Below, in pieces: positions 35,598 to 43,465 of a stretch of 64,000 bases of DNA. The position numbers were made by a program, and so were the translations under genes. Position 1 is the stretch's first letter. Every line of letters starts with the position of its first letter. Under the pieces are notes generated by a model, which saw nothing but the letters and a program-made list of their open reading frames with translations, was not told the DNA's origin and did not search any database. The stretch lies in contig DASYAD010000257.1 in NCBI GenBank assembly GCA_036501515.1, forward strand, positions 12,541 through 76,540. The letters run 5' to 3'. Source of the stretch: Trebonia sp036501515 (lineage in GTDB: Bacteria; Actinomycetota; Actinomycetes; Streptosporangiales; Streptosporangiaceae).

Positions 35598-35626
35598 TTG
35601 CAGGGTGAGCGTTTATTTACTATCTT
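35598..35626 (+). promoter_or_regulatory. Promoter of the second receptor gene with embedded operator
   Basis: TTGCAG (35598-35603), a 17-base spacer GGTGAGCGTTTATTTAC, then TATCTT (35621-35626). Nearly identical to the promoters at 28439 and 52404. Confidence 0.65.
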
Positions 35627-35713
35627 TAGCCAAACTGGTGTGCCGCGGATGGCGATGGCACAGGTCAGCGGGCGGTCCGCCATGGCGGCGGAGCGCGGGT
35701 GGAAGGAATTTCC

Positions 35714-36979
35714 TTGGTGCAACGTCGCAACATCCTGGTGGCCGCCGTCGCGATTGCGGCTCTCGGGATGACGGTCAGTGCCTGCTCGTCGGGCAGCAGC
35801 AGTAGCGCATCGGGCACGACGTCGGCGAGTGCCGCCGCCAGTGCCTCGTCAGGTACCAGCCAGAGCGGAGCGGCCGCGGCGGGGTCGCCGATCACGGTGG
35901 GCGTGGAGTGCTCGTGCTCCGGGCCGTTCGGCGCCAGCCTCACCCCGGCCTGGGACGTGGTGCAGGCCTGGGCGAAGTCGGTTAACGCGGCCGGCGGCCT
36001 GGCAGGACATCCGGTCACGCTGGTCGAGAAGGACAACGGGAGCGTCGCCGGCACGGCCCTGACCGACGCCCAGGCGCTGGTCTCGGCCAAGGTGGACGCG
36101 ATCATCGACCTGGACATCCTGGACGAGGTGTGGGAGAAGCCGGTATCGGCGGCGAAGATCCCGGTGGTGGGCGGCAACTTCAGCAGCCCGTCGTACTTCT
36201 CCGACCCGGACTGGTACCCCTCCGGGCAGACCAACGACTCGATCACCTACTCGGTCGCGGCCACGGCCAAGCAGGCCGGGGCGACCAGCCTGGCCGACTT
36301 CTACTGCGCGGAGAGCGCGCAGTGCCAGTCCAGCGTGCCGCTGATCAAGGCCGCGGGCCAGTCGGTCGGCGTGCCGGTCACCTACTCCGCGTCCATCGCG
36401 GCCACCGCGCCCAACTACACGGCCCAGTGCGTGGCGGCCAAGCAAGCCGGCGTGAAGGCGATCTTCATCGGCGACTCGATCTCGGTCATCGCCCGGGTCG
36501 CCAGCGACTGCAGCCAGCAGGGCTACGACCCGATCTACGTCACCGAGGGAACCGGGTTCACCAACCAGGCGCTGACCGCGGCCGGGCTGAAGGACAGCCT
36601 GTGGTCCTCTTACCCGATCCTGCCTTACTTCTCCTCGGCCTCGGCGGTCGCCGACATGAACACCGTCGTTGACAAGTACTACCCGGGCTTGCGGCAGAAC
36701 AGCAATGACACCTGGAGCGAGGTGTCGGCCCAGGCCTGGACGGCCGGCCTGCTGCTGGCCGCGGGGGTCAAGGACTCGGGGGCGACCGCCTCCACGGCGG
36801 TGACGCCGGCGCTGATCGCCGGGGGCCTGGACAAGGTCTCCAATGAGACGCTCGGCGGGTTCTCGCCGACGCTCAGTTTCACCGCCGGCAAGGCCCACCC
36901 GGTCGACTGCTGGTACGTCGGCCGCGTGCAGAACGGCGTGGCCACTCAGGTCGGCGGGCTCACCTGCCAGAAGAGCTAG
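35714..36979 (+). CDS. ABC-transporter solute-binding lipoprotein, paralogue
   Basis: A 421-residue receptor, exactly the same length as the one at 28559 when TTG 35714 is taken as start. That TTG aligns with the other gene's ATG and follows GGAAGG; GTG 35717 is an alternative. Signal peptide ends at VSACSSG. Most mature residues are visibly the same (AKSVNAAGGLAGHPVTLVEKDN, FYCAESAQCQSSVPL). Two receptors sharing one transporter would widen or sharpen substrate range. A hairpin terminator follows 13 bases after the stop. Confidence 0.9.
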   Translation: MVQRRNILVAAVAIAALGMTVSACSSGSSSSASGTTSASAAASASSGTSQSGAAAAGSPITVGVECSCSGPFGASLTPAWDVVQAWAKSVNAAGGLAGHPVTLVEKDNGSVAGTALTDAQALVSAKVDAIIDLDILDEVWEKPVSAAKIPVVGGNFSSPSYFSDPDWYPSGQTNDSITYSVAATAKQAGATSLADFYCAESAQCQSSVPLIKAAGQSVGVPVTYSASIAATAPNYTAQCVAAKQAGVKAIFIGDSISVIARVASDCSQQGYDPIYVTEGTGFTNQALTAAGLKDSLWSSYPILPYFSSASAVADMNTVVDKYYPGLRQNSNDTWSEVSAQAWTAGLLLAAGVKDSGATASTAVTPALIAGGLDKVSNETLGGFSPTLSFTAGKAHPVDCWYVGRVQNGVATQVGGLTCQKS

Positions 36980-36991
36980 GACTGCCGTCAA

Positions 36992-37028
36992 GTGCTGCCG
37001 GGCCCCGTCGACCGGGGCCCGGCAGCAC
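36992..37028 (+). terminator. Strong hairpin after the second receptor gene
   Basis: A perfect 16-bp stem (GTGCTGCCGGGCCCCG paired with its complement) and a five-base loop TCGAC. It lies between the receptor and the downstream SDR operon and would limit readthrough. Confidence 0.75.
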
Positions 37029-37063
37029 GCCAGACCGACCCGATCAGGGAGGGCCGCCGCGGT

Positions 37064-37864
37064 ATGCAGCTCGCCGGGCACGTCGCACTTGTCACCGGTG
37101 CGAGCAGGGGCATTGGCCGGGCCACGGCACTGGCGCTCGGCCGCCGCGGGGCGGCGGTGATCGTGGCGGCCCGGACGCTCAGGCCCGGGGGCCGGGTGCC
37201 CGGCAGCCTGGACGAGACGGTGCAGGCCCTGCGCGCCGCGGGCGCCGATGCGCTGCCGGTCGTCTGCGATCTCGGCGATCCGGACAGCGTCGCCCAGCTG
37301 GCCGGGACCGCGCTGGGCTGGCGCGGCCAGGTGGACGTACTGGTGAACAACGCCGCGTTCCTCGGAAAGGCGACATTTCACCCGCTGGACGAGCTGTCCC
37401 TGGTCAACTGGCAGCGCCAGCTGAACATCAACGTCACCGCGCCGCTGGCGCTGAGTAAGGCGCTCGTGCCGGCGATGCGCGCCAGCGGCGCCGGCGTCAT
37501 CGTGAACGTGACCTCGAGCGCGGCCGACCTGGTCGAAGGGGACGTGCCCGGTATCACCTACGGGGCCACCAAGGCCGCGCTCAACCGCCTCACCCTCGCA
37601 CTCGCCCGCGACCTGCGGCCCGACGGGGTGACGGTGTTCGCCGTCGACCCGGGTTACGTGCGGACCGAGGTCGCCGAGCAGGCAGCCTCCCATCCGGGCT
37701 GGGACATCGACATCGGCACGGCCCACTCGCCGCAGGTCGCGGGCGACGCGCTGGCCGAGCTCGTGGAGCGGGACGGCGACTCGGTGAGCGGCCGGTTCTG
37801 GCGGGTCGCGGGCGGGCAGCCGCCAGTGCTCGCGCACGACGGCCGCGGCCAGGGGAACCGGTGA
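37064..37864 (+). CDS. Short-chain dehydrogenase/reductase
   Basis: A 266-residue SDR (TGASRGIGRATAL, NNAAFLG, Ser in VTSSAAD, Tyr/Lys in YGATKAAL, PGYVRTEV). The ATG at 37064 follows GGGAGG by 11 bases. It starts a four-gene unit with the next SDR four bases downstream. No motif copy precedes it, so transcription may rely on readthrough past the hairpin or on a promoter not recognised. Confidence 0.9.
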   Translation: MQLAGHVALVTGASRGIGRATALALGRRGAAVIVAARTLRPGGRVPGSLDETVQALRAAGADALPVVCDLGDPDSVAQLAGTALGWRGQVDVLVNNAAFLGKATFHPLDELSLVNWQRQLNINVTAPLALSKALVPAMRASGAGVIVNVTSSAADLVEGDVPGITYGATKAALNRLTLALARDLRPDGVTVFAVDPGYVRTEVAEQAASHPGWDIDIGTAHSPQVAGDALAELVERDGDSVSGRFWRVAGGQPPVLAHDGRGQGNR

Positions 37865-37868
37865 GCGC

Positions 37869-38750
37869 ATGACGGCGGCACTGGCCGGACGGGTCGCGGT
37901 GGTGACCGGGGGAGCGAGCGGCATCGGCCGCGCCACCGTGCTGCGCTTCCTCGAAGCCGGCGCGCAGGTGGTATTCGGCGACCTCAACGAGTCCGCCAGC
38001 CAGGCCCTGGTCGCGCAGGTGGGGGATTCCGCCCGGCTGCGCTACCTTCCGGCCGACGTCTCGGTCGAGTCCGACGTCGCGGCGCTGATGACGACCGCCG
38101 CCGACGCCTTCGGGCGGCTCGACGTGGTGTTCAACAACGCCGGCCTCGGCGGCGCCTACGGCCCGCTGACCGACCTCGACGTCGCCGACTGGGATCGTAC
38201 CTTCGGCGTCATCAGCCGCGGCGCGTTCCTCGGCACCAAGCACGGCGCGCGGCAGATGATCGAGCAGGGCAGCGGCGGATCGATCATCAATGACTCCTCG
38301 GTGGCGGGGCTGGTCGGCGGGGCGGGGCCGATCACGTACTCGGCGGCCAAGGCCGCTGTGCTGAGCTTCACCGCCAACGCCGCGGTCGAGCTGGCGGCGC
38401 ACCGCATCCGGGTCAACGCGATCTGCCCCGGTCTCATCGACACGCCGATGGTCATGGGGGCCGATCCGGCCGCGATCACCGCGCGCCTGGCCGGCTTCCA
38501 GCCGTGGCCGGACCTGGGGAAGCCCGAGCACATCGCCTCGATCGCGGTCTTCCTGGCCGGGGCCGACAGCGAGTTCATCACCGGCGCGGCCATACCGGCC
38601 GACGGCGGGATGCTCGCCTGGGGACCCCGGATGGAAGGCGCCCACGACCAGGCGGGCGTGACCCGCCGCCACGCCGGCTTCTCCTACGGCTCGACCGGCC
38701 GGCCCGCCATCAAGCGCCCCGTCAACGGCACCGGGCGCCGTGACCAGTGA
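37869..38750 (+). CDS. Short-chain dehydrogenase/reductase
   Basis: A 293-residue SDR (TGGASGIGRATVL, NNAGLGGAYG, NDSSVAG, YSAAKAAV, CPGLIDTPM) of the classical type with an extended C-terminus. It starts four bases after the previous stop and its end overlaps the MaoC-like gene by 11 bases, implying coupled translation. Confidence 0.92.
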   Translation: MTAALAGRVAVVTGGASGIGRATVLRFLEAGAQVVFGDLNESASQALVAQVGDSARLRYLPADVSVESDVAALMTTAADAFGRLDVVFNNAGLGGAYGPLTDLDVADWDRTFGVISRGAFLGTKHGARQMIEQGSGGSIINDSSVAGLVGGAGPITYSAAKAAVLSFTANAAVELAAHRIRVNAICPGLIDTPMVMGADPAAITARLAGFQPWPDLGKPEHIASIAVFLAGADSEFITGAAIPADGGMLAWGPRMEGAHDQAGVTRRHAGFSYGSTGRPAIKRPVNGTGRRDQ

Positions 38751-39222
38751 CGGTTCCGCGGTGACGGCGGTACCCGCGATCGGCAGCCGTGAGCTGGCCG
38801 GCCGCGTGGGGTCGGCGTTCTCCTCGCCGTACACGGTGGCCGTGACGCGGGCGCTGGTGCTCGACTTCGCCGGGCTGACCGGCGCGAATCACTGGATGCA
38901 CACCGACGACGCACGGGCCGCCGCCAGCCCGCTCGGCCGGGCCACCGTTCCCGGCCTGCTGACCCTGGCGCTCGGTGCCCTGCTCGAGCCGCATGTTCTG
39001 CTGGTGCGCGCGGAGGACGCGGTTTTCTACGGATTCGACCGCGTCCGCTTCCCTGCGCCGATGTTTGTCGGCGATCGGCTGCGGCTCGAGATCGAGATCA
39101 TCTCGGCCGAGGACAGCGCCGGCTCGGTGCGGGCGGTATTCAGGAACCGCTTCTGGTCGGCCGGCGCCAGACCGGTCTGCGTCGCCGAGCAGAACGTTCG
39201 CTACACCCACGAGCAGCCATGA
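38740..39222 (+). CDS. MaoC-like hot-dog protein with altered catalytic dyad
   Basis: A 160-residue hot-dog-fold protein. FAGLTGANHWMHTD corresponds to the R-hydratase/NodN active-site segment (SGDxNPxH or TGDHQWIHxD). The His is retained but the catalytic Asp is replaced by Ala. PGLLTLALGALLEP and the MFVGDRLRLEIEII strand are typical. It is a candidate hydratase-like or ligand-binding subunit rather than a standard enoyl-CoA hydratase. GTG 38740 overlaps the SDR end. Confidence 0.75.
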   Translation: MTSDGSAVTAVPAIGSRELAGRVGSAFSSPYTVAVTRALVLDFAGLTGANHWMHTDDARAAASPLGRATVPGLLTLALGALLEPHVLLVRAEDAVFYGFDRVRFPAPMFVGDRLRLEIEIISAEDSAGSVRAVFRNRFWSAGARPVCVAEQNVRYTHEQP

Positions 39223-39241
39223 GATCCGAGGGAGAGCAGCG

Positions 39242-40348
39242 ATGCGGGCGCTGGTGATCGGCGGAACCGGGCCAACCGGCCCGCACATCGTGGCCGGGCT
39301 GCGCGCCAGGGGACACGAGGTGTCGATCTTCCACCGCGGCACCCACGAGCTCCCCGCGCTGGCGGACGTCGAGCACATCCACGGCGACCCGCACTTCCGC
39401 GAGTCCATCGACGAGGCGCTGGAAGGACGCGACTTCGACATCGTGCTCGCCATGTACGGTCGGATCAGGCACATAGCGCCCGCGCTCACGGGCCGCTGCG
39501 GCCGGTTCATCACCATCGGGGGAGTGCCGGCCTACCAGGGCTATTTCCCCCGCCCGGGCGCGGCTGGGCTGCCGGTCCCGGTGACGGAGACGCACCCGGT
39601 CGTGCGCGAGGCGGGCGACGACCCGGCCCTGCAGTTCTCCCGCAGGCTCGTCCAAGCGGAGGACCTCACCTTCCTGATGCACCCGGACGCGACCATCCTG
39701 CGGTTCCCGATGATCTACGGGCCCAACAACGCCCGCCCGCACGAGTGGCCGGTCATCCGCCGCATTCGTGACGGCCGGCCGCGCATGATCGTCCCCGACG
39801 GCGGCCTGCAGGTGCTCACCCGGTGCGCGGCCCGCAACGCGGCCGCCTTCGTGCTGGCCGCGGCCGACCACCCGGCGGCCGCGGCCGGGCAGGTCTACAA
39901 CTGCGGCGACGCCGTGTCCTGGTCGCTGCGCGAGTGGATCGAGACCATCGCCGGCCTGGTCGGGGCGCGGCTTGAGCTGGTCTCGATCCCGGGCGAGATC
40001 GCGGTTGAAGCGGCCACGACCCTGCTGCCGCTGGCGGGCACCACCGCCGCGCACTGCGTCCTCAGCATCGCCAAGGCCGAGCGGCAGCTCGGCTACCAGC
40101 CGGTGATCGAACCGGTGCGGGCACTGGAAGAGACGCTCGCCTGGTATGACGCCAGCCCCGGCACTGACTACGGCGACAGCCCGTCGATGGCCGACCGGTT
40201 CGACTACGCCGCCGAGGACGCCCTGATCGAGCACTACCGCAAGGCGGCCCCGCTGATCAGGGACGCGGTCCCGCAGCAGGCGGCGCAGCCGGTGCACAGC
40301 ATGCCGCACCCCAAGGCCCCGGGGCTGGCCGACCACCGCGGGCGGTAG
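39242..40348 (+). CDS. NAD-dependent epimerase/dehydratase family protein
   Basis: A 368-residue extended-SDR protein. LVIGGTGPTGPHIVAGL is the nucleotide-binding loop. The usual YxxxK is not seen in the expected place: the region reads ALQFSRRLVQAED. RFPMIYGPNN is the typical extended-SDR substrate region. The ATG at 39242 follows AGGGAGA. It ends the SDR-SDR-MaoC-epimerase operon. A C-terminal tail after about residue 290 is not conserved in the family core. Confidence 0.8.
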   Translation: MRALVIGGTGPTGPHIVAGLRARGHEVSIFHRGTHELPALADVEHIHGDPHFRESIDEALEGRDFDIVLAMYGRIRHIAPALTGRCGRFITIGGVPAYQGYFPRPGAAGLPVPVTETHPVVREAGDDPALQFSRRLVQAEDLTFLMHPDATILRFPMIYGPNNARPHEWPVIRRIRDGRPRMIVPDGGLQVLTRCAARNAAAFVLAAADHPAAAAGQVYNCGDAVSWSLREWIETIAGLVGARLELVSIPGEIAVEAATTLLPLAGTTAAHCVLSIAKAERQLGYQPVIEPVRALEETLAWYDASPGTDYGDSPSMADRFDYAAEDALIEHYRKAAPLIRDAVPQQAAQPVHSMPHPKAPGLADHRGR

Positions 40349-40373
40349 CCGGGGCCGGCGTCTCGCGCCCGCA

Positions 40374-40664
40374 GTGCATGGGGATGGTCGCGGCGCAAAA
40401 CCGTTCGCGGTCAGCACCGGGGGCCACGTGCTGATGGCGACAGACATGCTCCGGTCGATGGGCCAGCAGACCCGCGTCGGCAACAACACCACCCTGAACC
40501 TCGAGGTGGACAGCAGGGACGAGGCCGACCGGTTGTACGGCGCACTGTCCGAGGGCGGTTCGGAAGGGTCCCCGATGGCCGACATGCCGTGGGGTGCTTA
40601 CTGGGGCGTCGTCCTCGACCGCTACGGCATCCGCTGGATGATCAACCACACCCTGACGTCCTGA
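40374..40664 (+). pseudogene. 5'-truncated VOC/PhnB-like protein
   Basis: The 96-residue frame reads only the second half of a VOC-fold PhnB-like protein: GGHVLMATDM, NNTTLNLEVDSRDEADRLYGAL, MADMPWGAYWGVVLDRYGIRWMINHTL. Full-length members are about 135-150 residues and carry an N-terminal beta-alpha-beta unit missing here. No good ribosome binding site precedes the frame. Together with the alpha/beta-hydrolase remnant downstream it marks a decayed interval between two operons. Confidence 0.6.
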
Positions 40665-40830
40665 ACGCCGCCAGCCCAGGTTGCTGCCCCGCGCGCCGCG
40701 GGCCATATCCCGTTTCCGTGCGGCGGGCAACAGCGGCCACGGCCGATCAGGTTAGCGTCGCTCGCCTACGCCCGGAATAGACCTTCTCCGCGGTGGGTAT
40801 CGATCCGGGTCGTCATGGAGGCGCGAAGGA

Positions 40831-41010
40831 GAGTTCGAGCTGACGAGCGACCTGGGCGCGAGGCTGCCACCAAGTACGCGGGTACACGTGTTTCACGGAC
40901 TCCAGGACAAGACCGCCCCGCCGTCGCATGCGACCCTGTACGCGCTGGCGATTCCGCAGGCGCAGGCGCACCAGCTGCCCGGGCGGGATCATCAGCTGAA
41001 CAACCCGGGA
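40831..41010 (+). pseudogene. C-terminal remnant of an alpha/beta hydrolase
   Basis: The frame reads LPPSTRVHVFHGLQDKTAPP and then SHATLYALAIPQAQAHQLPG RDHQLNN, split here for length. This is the end of an alpha/beta hydrolase, with the acid strand HGLQDKTAPP and the catalytic His in GRDHQLN. No start or nucleophile elbow is present; upstream sequence is not recognisable. The frame runs into the 15-bp repeats at 41051 without a natural end. Confidence 0.6.
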
Positions 41011-41050
41011 GTCGGGGGCACACCCCTGGGTCCGAGATTAAGACGAAATT

Positions 41051-41132
41051 ACTGTCCTCAGCGTCACTGTCCTCAGCGTCACTGTCCTCAGCGTCACTGT
41101 CCTCAGCGTCACTGTCCTCAGCGTCACTGTCC
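41051..41132. repeat. 15-bp tandem repeat overlapping the thiolase stop codon
   Basis: ACTGTCCTCAGCGTC occurs five times without interruption from 41051, plus a partial sixth unit (ACTGTCC) from 41126. The thiolase stop (41126-41124) lies in the last units, so the array is the 3' end of that gene. Confidence 0.9.
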
Positions 41133-42308
41133 GCGGCGGAGCATGATCCCGCCGCCGGGCGAGGCCCCGACCCCGGACCCGTACAACGCCACCTCGGCGC
41201 CGTCGACCTGGTTGCAGGCGGTTCCCCGCAGCTGGCGCACCGCTTCGAGCAGGTGGGTGCTGCCCTGGAGGTACACCTCGGCCAGGTTGCCGCCGTGCGG
41301 GTTGACCGGCAGCTTGCCTTCCCGGCGGATGGCGCCGCCGGCCACGAACGGCCCGCTCTCGCCGACCTCGCAGAAGCCCCAGTCCTCTAGGCTCATCAGC
41401 ACCGACGGGGTGAACGCGTCGTAGAAGAGCGCGACGTCGACGTCGCTGGGGCCAAGGCCGGCCCGTGCGTACAGGTCCCGGGCGGCGCGCCGGTGCCCGG
41501 TGCTCGCGTAGACCTCGTCGATCGTGTTGAACGAGGCGGTGGCCCACTTGTACTCGCCCGTCATGGAGACGGCCCGGATACTCACCGGCGGGTGGCGCAG
41601 CGCCCGCGCCCGTTCTGGCGACGTGACGATCACGGCGGCGGCGCCGTCGGACTCCATGCAGCAGTCGTAGAGCCGCAACGGGTCGGCGATGATCCGGGAG
41701 GCGTGGTGCTCGGCGACCGTGATCTGCGTGCGGAACCGCGCGTCCGGATTGTTCGCGGCGTTGCGGCGCGCGTTGACCGCCACCTCGGCCAGGTGCTCGG
41801 CGGTGGTGCCGTACAGGCTCATGTGCCGCCGGGCCTTCATCGCGTAGATCGCCGCGGGCAGCGCCATGCCGAACGGGGCGGTGTAGGAAGCTGGCAGCGG
41901 AATGGGGGCGCCTGGCCCGACGCCGGCCGCGAGCGACTGGCCCAGGCGGGTGGTCTGCACGATGGAGCGCACGACCACCACGTAGTCGGCCAGGCCGGCC
42001 GCGACCGCCGCGTAGGCGCTGGCCACCGCGCCGGGCAGGCCCGACCCGCGCCCGCCCCAGACCAGCGCCGTATAGCGCAGCTCCCTGGTGCCGAGCGAGA
42101 CCGCGAGGTCCGATGGCGTGTTCGCCTCGTCGCAGTAGCCGGTGAACCCGTCGATGTCGCGCGGGTCGAGTCCGGCGTCGGCGGCGGCCGCGTGGATCGC
42201 GTCGAGCGCCAGCCGGGCCAGCCCGACGTCACCGAACTCACCGCGCTTGCCGTAGGCGGAGTGGCCGATGCCGGCGATGCAGGCGGCGTCGCGCGGGAAG
42301 CCGGGCAT
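41124..42308 (-). CDS. Thiolase-superfamily lipid-transfer (Ltp/SCP-x-like) protein
   Basis: A 394-residue thiolase-fold protein (ACIAGIGHSAYGKRGEFGD, GGRGSGLPGAVASAY, CMESDGAAAVIV, NPHGGNLAEVYLQG). The expected nucleophile Cys position is occupied by Gly/Ser, while the C-terminal His of NPHGGN is kept. In steroid-degrading actinobacteria such Ltp proteins pair with DUF35 proteins and act as retro-aldolases on CoA thioesters. ATG 42308 overlaps the DUF35 stop by one base (TGATG), strongly supporting a complex. Its promoter is upstream of the DoxX or EthD genes. Confidence 0.85.
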   Translation of the reverse strand: MPGFPRDAACIAGIGHSAYGKRGEFGDVGLARLALDAIHAAAADAGLDPRDIDGFTGYCDEANTPSDLAVSLGTRELRYTALVWGGRGSGLPGAVASAYAAVAAGLADYVVVVRSIVQTTRLGQSLAAGVGPGAPIPLPASYTAPFGMALPAAIYAMKARRHMSLYGTTAEHLAEVAVNARRNAANNPDARFRTQITVAEHHASRIIADPLRLYDCCMESDGAAAVIVTSPERARALRHPPVSIRAVSMTGEYKWATASFNTIDEVYASTGHRRAARDLYARAGLGPSDVDVALFYDAFTPSVLMSLEDWGFCEVGESGPFVAGGAIRREGKLPVNPHGGNLAEVYLQGSTHLLEAVRQLRGTACNQVDGAEVALYGSGVGASPGGGIMLRRGQ

Positions 42309-42766
42309 CACGGCACCAGCCGGAAGCAGGGCAGCGCGAGGTCGTCGGCGAACGGCACTCCGATGACCTCGACCCGCTGGCCGACGTGCAGGTCGTCCAG
42401 CTGCCAGGCGTCCACCACGTTGCTCAGCATGCGCACCGGCTCGCCTTCGGTGCCGTCGAGCGTGACGACGGCGACGTTGTAACAGGCTGGATCGCCGCCC
42501 GTGGCCGCGCTGGCTTCGGCGGCGCGGGCCCGGTCGGGTATCCAGATGTAGGAGTAGATGACACCGGTGCCTGGCAGTGTCGCCCACTCCCAGCGCAGCG
42601 AGGAACACCGGTAGCAGCCGTCGCCCGGCGGGTAGCGGTGCGCGCCGCAGTCCTGGCAGCACTGAACGGCCAGCTGATCGGCGGCCGCGGCCCGCCACAT
42701 GCCCTCGTTGAGCGGCGCGACGACGGGGGCGGGCATGCCGCCCGGCCGGTTTACCTGGTCGGTCAC
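42308..42766 (-). CDS. DUF35 OB-fold zinc-ribbon acyl-CoA-associated protein
   Basis: A 152-residue DUF35 protein. The zinc ribbon is CCQDCGAHRYPPGDGCYRC, followed by the OB-fold (GTGVIYSYIWIPD...). These proteins bind thiolase-like partners and CoA substrates. Its GTG start lies ten bases beyond the DoxX stop, and its stop overlaps the Ltp start by one base. Confidence 0.9.
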   Translation of the reverse strand: MTDQVNRPGGMPAPVVAPLNEGMWRAAAADQLAVQCCQDCGAHRYPPGDGCYRCSSLRWEWATLPGTGVIYSYIWIPDRARAAEASAATGGDPACYNVAVVTLDGTEGEPVRMLSNVVDAWQLDDLHVGQRVEVIGVPFADDLALPCFRLVP

Positions 42767-42775
42767 CGGGCCCCG

Positions 42776-43369
42776 CTACGCGTTCTCGGTGGCCGCGGGC
42801 GCGCTGGCCTCAGTCGTGCTGGCCTCAGTCGTGCTGGCCGGAGCGGGCGCCGGGGCCTTAGCCGGCCGTGGACCGGGCCGCCAGCTGGTGAGCAGCAGCA
42901 GGGCCGCGCCGCCGATGCCGAGGGCGTAGCACACGGCGACCGCGATCCACCCCGGCGGATCGAAGATGCCGATCGCGTAGTCGAGTGACCACCGGCCGCC
43001 GCCGGTGGCGCTGAGCGCCAGGCCGGCGAACGTCAGGGTCATCACGTACTCGTAGCCTTCGCCCGGGCGGAAGATGAAGAAGCCGTTCTTGATGTGGTTG
43101 GTGACCCAGGCGACGAGCATCACCCCGACCACTCCTGCCCCGGCCAGCGGCGTCAGCAGCCCGAGGACCAGCAAGGCGCCCGCCCCGAGCTCGGTGGCGC
43201 TGGCGGTCCAGGCGTGCATGATCCCGGGACGCATGCCGAGGCTGTCGAACCAGCGGCCGGTCCCGGCGATCTTTCCGCCGCCGAAGATGTGGTTCCATCC
43301 GTGCGCGATGAACACGATGCCGACGGCGAGACGCAGCAGCAGCAGGCCAAGGCTTATTGCCGATGTCAT
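42776..43369 (-). CDS. DoxX-family membrane protein
   Basis: A 197-residue protein with four hydrophobic segments (LLLLRLAVGIVFIAHGWNHI, ELGAGALLVLGLLTPLAGAG, TLTFAGLALSA, GWIAVAVCYALGIGGAALLLL), the pattern of DoxX. The C-terminal tail contains a STTEA repeat from a 15-bp tandem unit (42797-42835). DoxX proteins are linked to quinone or thiol redox; here it may support oxidative catabolism. Confidence 0.85.
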   Translation of the reverse strand: MTSAISLGLLLLRLAVGIVFIAHGWNHIFGGGKIAGTGRWFDSLGMRPGIMHAWTASATELGAGALLVLGLLTPLAGAGVVGVMLVAWVTNHIKNGFFIFRPGEGYEYVMTLTFAGLALSATGGGRWSLDYAIGIFDPPGWIAVAVCYALGIGGAALLLLTSWRPGPRPAKAPAPAPASTTEASTTEASAPAATENA

Positions 43370-43431
43370 GGCGGAAGATCCTTCGCGGTGTGAGTGCCGG
43401 TCCGGCGCGGATCTTCAGTCTCCACCACCGG

Positions 43432-43465
43432 AGACTACTGCCGCAAGTGAGCAAGTGCTCGATTA
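43432..43465 (-). promoter_or_regulatory. Putative operator upstream of DoxX
   Basis: AAGTGAGCAAGTGCTCGATTA (43445-43465) contains a GTGAGC half-site and the near-palindrome GAGCAAGTGCTC. On the minus strand it is followed by TAGTCT (43437-43432), a -10-like box for the DoxX-DUF35-Ltp unit. Confidence 0.45.

Noticed and set aside
41051..41132. CRISPR or attachment-site array
   Set aside because: Units are directly adjacent without spacers. It is a simple tandem repeat.
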